From NCBI RefSeq assembly GCF_900108345.1, contig NZ_FNVV01000014.1, forward strand, positions 186,001 to 250,000: a stretch of 64,000 nt of DNA, read 5' to 3'. Positions 62,279 to 64,000 of this stretch are shown here, piece after piece. The notes under the pieces were generated by a model. It ran no database searches. It was not told the DNA's origin and worked only from the letters and a program-made list of their open reading frames with translations. The first letter of the stretch is position 1. The number at the start of each line of letters is the position of its first letter. This DNA comes from Bacteroides ndongoniae. Its GTDB lineage: Bacteria > Bacteroidota > Bacteroidia > Bacteroidales > Bacteroidaceae. The position numbers were made by a program, and so were the translations under genes.

Positions 62279-63682
62279 TCAGATTGAAATCTGCTCTCCC
62301 TGATAGAATTTTAATAACTGCGTATTGAGGATGGCCATGTATTTGGCTTGCAGCATTTCCTGTTGGGCACTCAGCAGGTTGTTTTTCTCGGTCAGCAGTT
62401 CTACGGTATTTTTCATACCGAAATTGAACTGTTCCTGAACCAGGTTATAGCTTGTCTGGGTACTTTTCAGCTTTTCGACGGCTGCCACGTAGCGCTGCTG
62501 GGCACTGTTGGCTTCGAGCCACAGGCTTTCGATGGTTTTATAAAGATTCTTTTGTTCGTCAAGCAAGTCCAGTTCGCTGGTCTGTTTCTGGATTTTAGCC
62601 TTCTGTACAGCACTTTTTGTCTGGCGGTTGGTAAAAATAGGAATACTGATTGTCAATCCCAATGAGTTGTTCCAGTTCTGCTTTATCTGTTCGGAGAAGC
62701 TGAAGTCGTTGCCATTGGCATTGGTACTACCGATACCTGCACTTAAGCTTAAAGTGGGGATATAGCCTGCTTTAGCTATTTTGATGTCCAGGTCGGATGT
62801 TTCCACGTTCAGTCTGCCGGCTTCGATTTCCGGACGCAGTGCGAGGGCCGAACGGTATACATCGGCTTTGGCTGGCAGAGGCGTCAGTATGTTTTCGTCG
62901 CCGAGTGCCGGTATATAAAGGTTCATTTCCTCTTCACCGTCCAGTTCTAGCAGTTGTTTCAGTTGTAACTTATAATCTTGTAATGTGGCTTGTGCTGTGA
63001 CGAGCTGATATTTGTCGGTGCTGACCTGTGCTTCTAATTGTGCTAAGTCGCTTTGTGCAATACTCCCTGCTTCGAACAGCGATTTACCGCGTTCGTACTG
63101 GGCTTTGCTCAGTTCCAGAGTCGACTCGTTGACTTTTACCGATTCGGCGGCGTACAGTATCTGTATGTAAATCTGAGTGATACTTTCTTCGATGGTGTTT
63201 TCGCTTTGCGCTACGTTCAAGTCGGCAATGCGGCTGTTCAGTTGTTGCTGTTTCAATGTGTTCAGCCGTTTGCTGCCGTTGTAGAGGGTCCAGTTCATAT
63301 CAATGCCATAGCTTCCGTTGTACGATGTTTTGCTTTGGCTACTGGTAATGTTGTCTCCACTGATGATGGTACCGTTTTCACTGTTCGGGCGGTTTACAAT
63401 ACGCTGGCTGACACTGGCCGACAGGCTGGGGAAAAGTGAGGCTTTCGCAGTCTTGACATCTACTTCGCTACTTTCGGCACTCAGCTTGTTTCTACGGATT
63501 GTAATGTTTTGCTGAAGTGCATATTCTATGCACGTCCGCAAGTCCCACTGCTCAGGCAGAGTGCTGGACTGTTCCGTATCTGCCTGGACGGCTGTTTGTG
63601 CGATACTGTCATTTTGCGCTAAAAGTATTGCACTATTGGCCATACAGAGAGTAATTACCGTCAATTTTCTAACATTTTTCAT
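62279..63682 (-). CDS. TolC-like outer membrane efflux protein
   Basis: Start chosen at ATG 63682 (MKNVRKLTVITLCMANSAIL), which begins a signal peptide ending LLAQ; the longer frame to 63748 reads through the promoter. 467 aa with two OEP repeats ('WDLRTCIEYALQQNITIRRN', 'LTISIPIFTNRQTKSAVQKA') and long helical stretches. First gene of the minus-strand operon TolC, adaptor, ATPase, permease, kinase, regulator. Confidence 0.92.
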   Translation of the reverse strand: MKNVRKLTVITLCMANSAILLAQNDSIAQTAVQADTEQSSTLPEQWDLRTCIEYALQQNITIRRNKLSAESSEVDVKTAKASLFPSLSASVSQRIVNRPNSENGTIISGDNITSSQSKTSYNGSYGIDMNWTLYNGSKRLNTLKQQQLNSRIADLNVAQSENTIEESITQIYIQILYAAESVKVNESTLELSKAQYERGKSLFEAGSIAQSDLAQLEAQVSTDKYQLVTAQATLQDYKLQLKQLLELDGEEEMNLYIPALGDENILTPLPAKADVYRSALALRPEIEAGRLNVETSDLDIKIAKAGYIPTLSLSAGIGSTNANGNDFSFSEQIKQNWNNSLGLTISIPIFTNRQTKSAVQKAKIQKQTSELDLLDEQKNLYKTIESLWLEANSAQQRYVAAVEKLKSTQTSYNLVQEQFNFGMKNTVELLTEKNNLLSAQQEMLQAKYMAILNTQLLKFYQGEQISI

Positions 63683-63717
63683 ATCGGATTCTTCTATTTG
63701 ATGTTCTTTTGCGTAGA

Positions 63718-63749
63718 CAAAAGTACGTCCGTTTCCGACGAACGACAAA
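63718..63749 (-). promoter_or_regulatory. Promoter of the TolC-MacAB-LytSR operon
   Basis: On the minus strand TTTG (63749-63746) and TACTTTTG (63725-63718) are spaced 20 nt, a full consensus match. The TolC ATG at 63682 is 36 nt further on. Beyond the promoter, 63750-63946 shows no convincing gene. Confidence 0.78.
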
Positions 63750-63946
63750 AATGATAGATGTTTGCTCGGATTTTGCCGCCTAAAAAAAGGTTTTTCTCGA
63801 TAGAGCCGTTTAGTATTTAGAATCTCTTCATGGGGGCTTTACGAAGATACTATTGGCGGGGTTGATATTCCGCTACTGGCAGAAGTCTGCGGTGGACTGG
63901 CGAGTGCCTTTGAATTTTATCTGAAGATGTAACCCTTATCATCCCT

Positions 63947-64000
63947 ATGAGGGTGTGTCGAAACCAAAAGTAACTGACATCTTGTTATTTCTAGGCACCG
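63947..64000. repeat. Left end of a TIR element like 54699-54850 (cut by window edge)
   Basis: It starts ATGAGGGTGTGTCGAAAC and continues AAAAGTAACTGACATCTTG, matching the inward reading of the right end of the 54699-54850 element with a few changes. The rest is outside the window. Confidence 0.7.

Noticed and set aside
63810..63932. Possible gene end ('LLAEVCGGLASAFEFYLKM' then stop)
   Set aside because: Only ~33 codons are open, without start or recognisable domain; it could be a relic but cannot be supported.

Overview
The window comes from a Bacteroidales gut-type bacterium (Bacteroides/Phocaeicola-like). The evidence is the Bacteroidetes promoter -7 box TAnnTTTG in front of many genes, a BspA-like leucine-rich-repeat protein, a NigD-like lipoprotein, class III fructose bisphosphatase, and the BT4734-type VirE/DUF4248/HU/amidase/'smalltalk' gene set. 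The low-complexity intergenic repeats are also typical of this group. I do not name a species.

Left flank (1-12.3 kb): a partial BspA-like protein, a CPBP membrane protease, Tex, and a periplasmic 5'-nucleotidase. These are followed by a VirE-N/DUF3987 protein carrying a perfect 48-bp inverted repeat, DUF4248, a coiled-coil membrane protein, an HU-like protein, a T7-type amidase and a 34-residue membrane peptide.

Centre (12.4-45.2 kb): one large Rhs/YD-repeat polymorphic-toxin locus, and the main finding. A 1237-aa SpvB/TcaC-like YD protein and a 1088-aa DUF6443/Rhs protein with signal peptide form the only complete expression unit. Downstream, all on the same strand, lie ten displaced cassettes. 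Each is a 3' piece of the Rhs core, a different C-terminal toxin tip and an immunity gene, and most end in a rho-independent terminator. A final core fragment without a tip (44.5-45.2 kb) abuts a crp/fnr gene. In total there are eleven tip/immunity sets: zincin-like proteases (3), permuted-papain-like H...NNC domains (2), AHH, HNH and REVMRE-type nuclease-like tips, a BECR-RNase-like tip, a JAMM-like DUF4329 tip and a possible colicin-M-like tip. Cell-envelope-type tips tend to have signal-peptide, lipoprotein or membrane immunity proteins; nuclease-type tips have cytoplasmic ones. Sequence blocks are reshuffled between cassettes, which indicates repeated recombination. The likely function is replacement of the tip (and its immunity gene) on the expressed gene by recombination in the shared core.

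Right flank (45.2-64 kb): Crp/Fnr regulator, MATE exporter, three tRNAs (Ser-GCT, Lys-CTT, Glu-CTC), AspT/YidE-type transporter, FBPase, a repeat-rich surface protein, acyl-CoA ligase, NigD-like lipoprotein, a RhuM-Fic protein, and a minus-strand operon of TolC, MacA-like, MacB ATPase, MacB-like permease, LytS-like kinase and LytTR regulator. Short TIR-bounded repeats (19.4, 54.7 and 63.95 kb) are scattered through the window.
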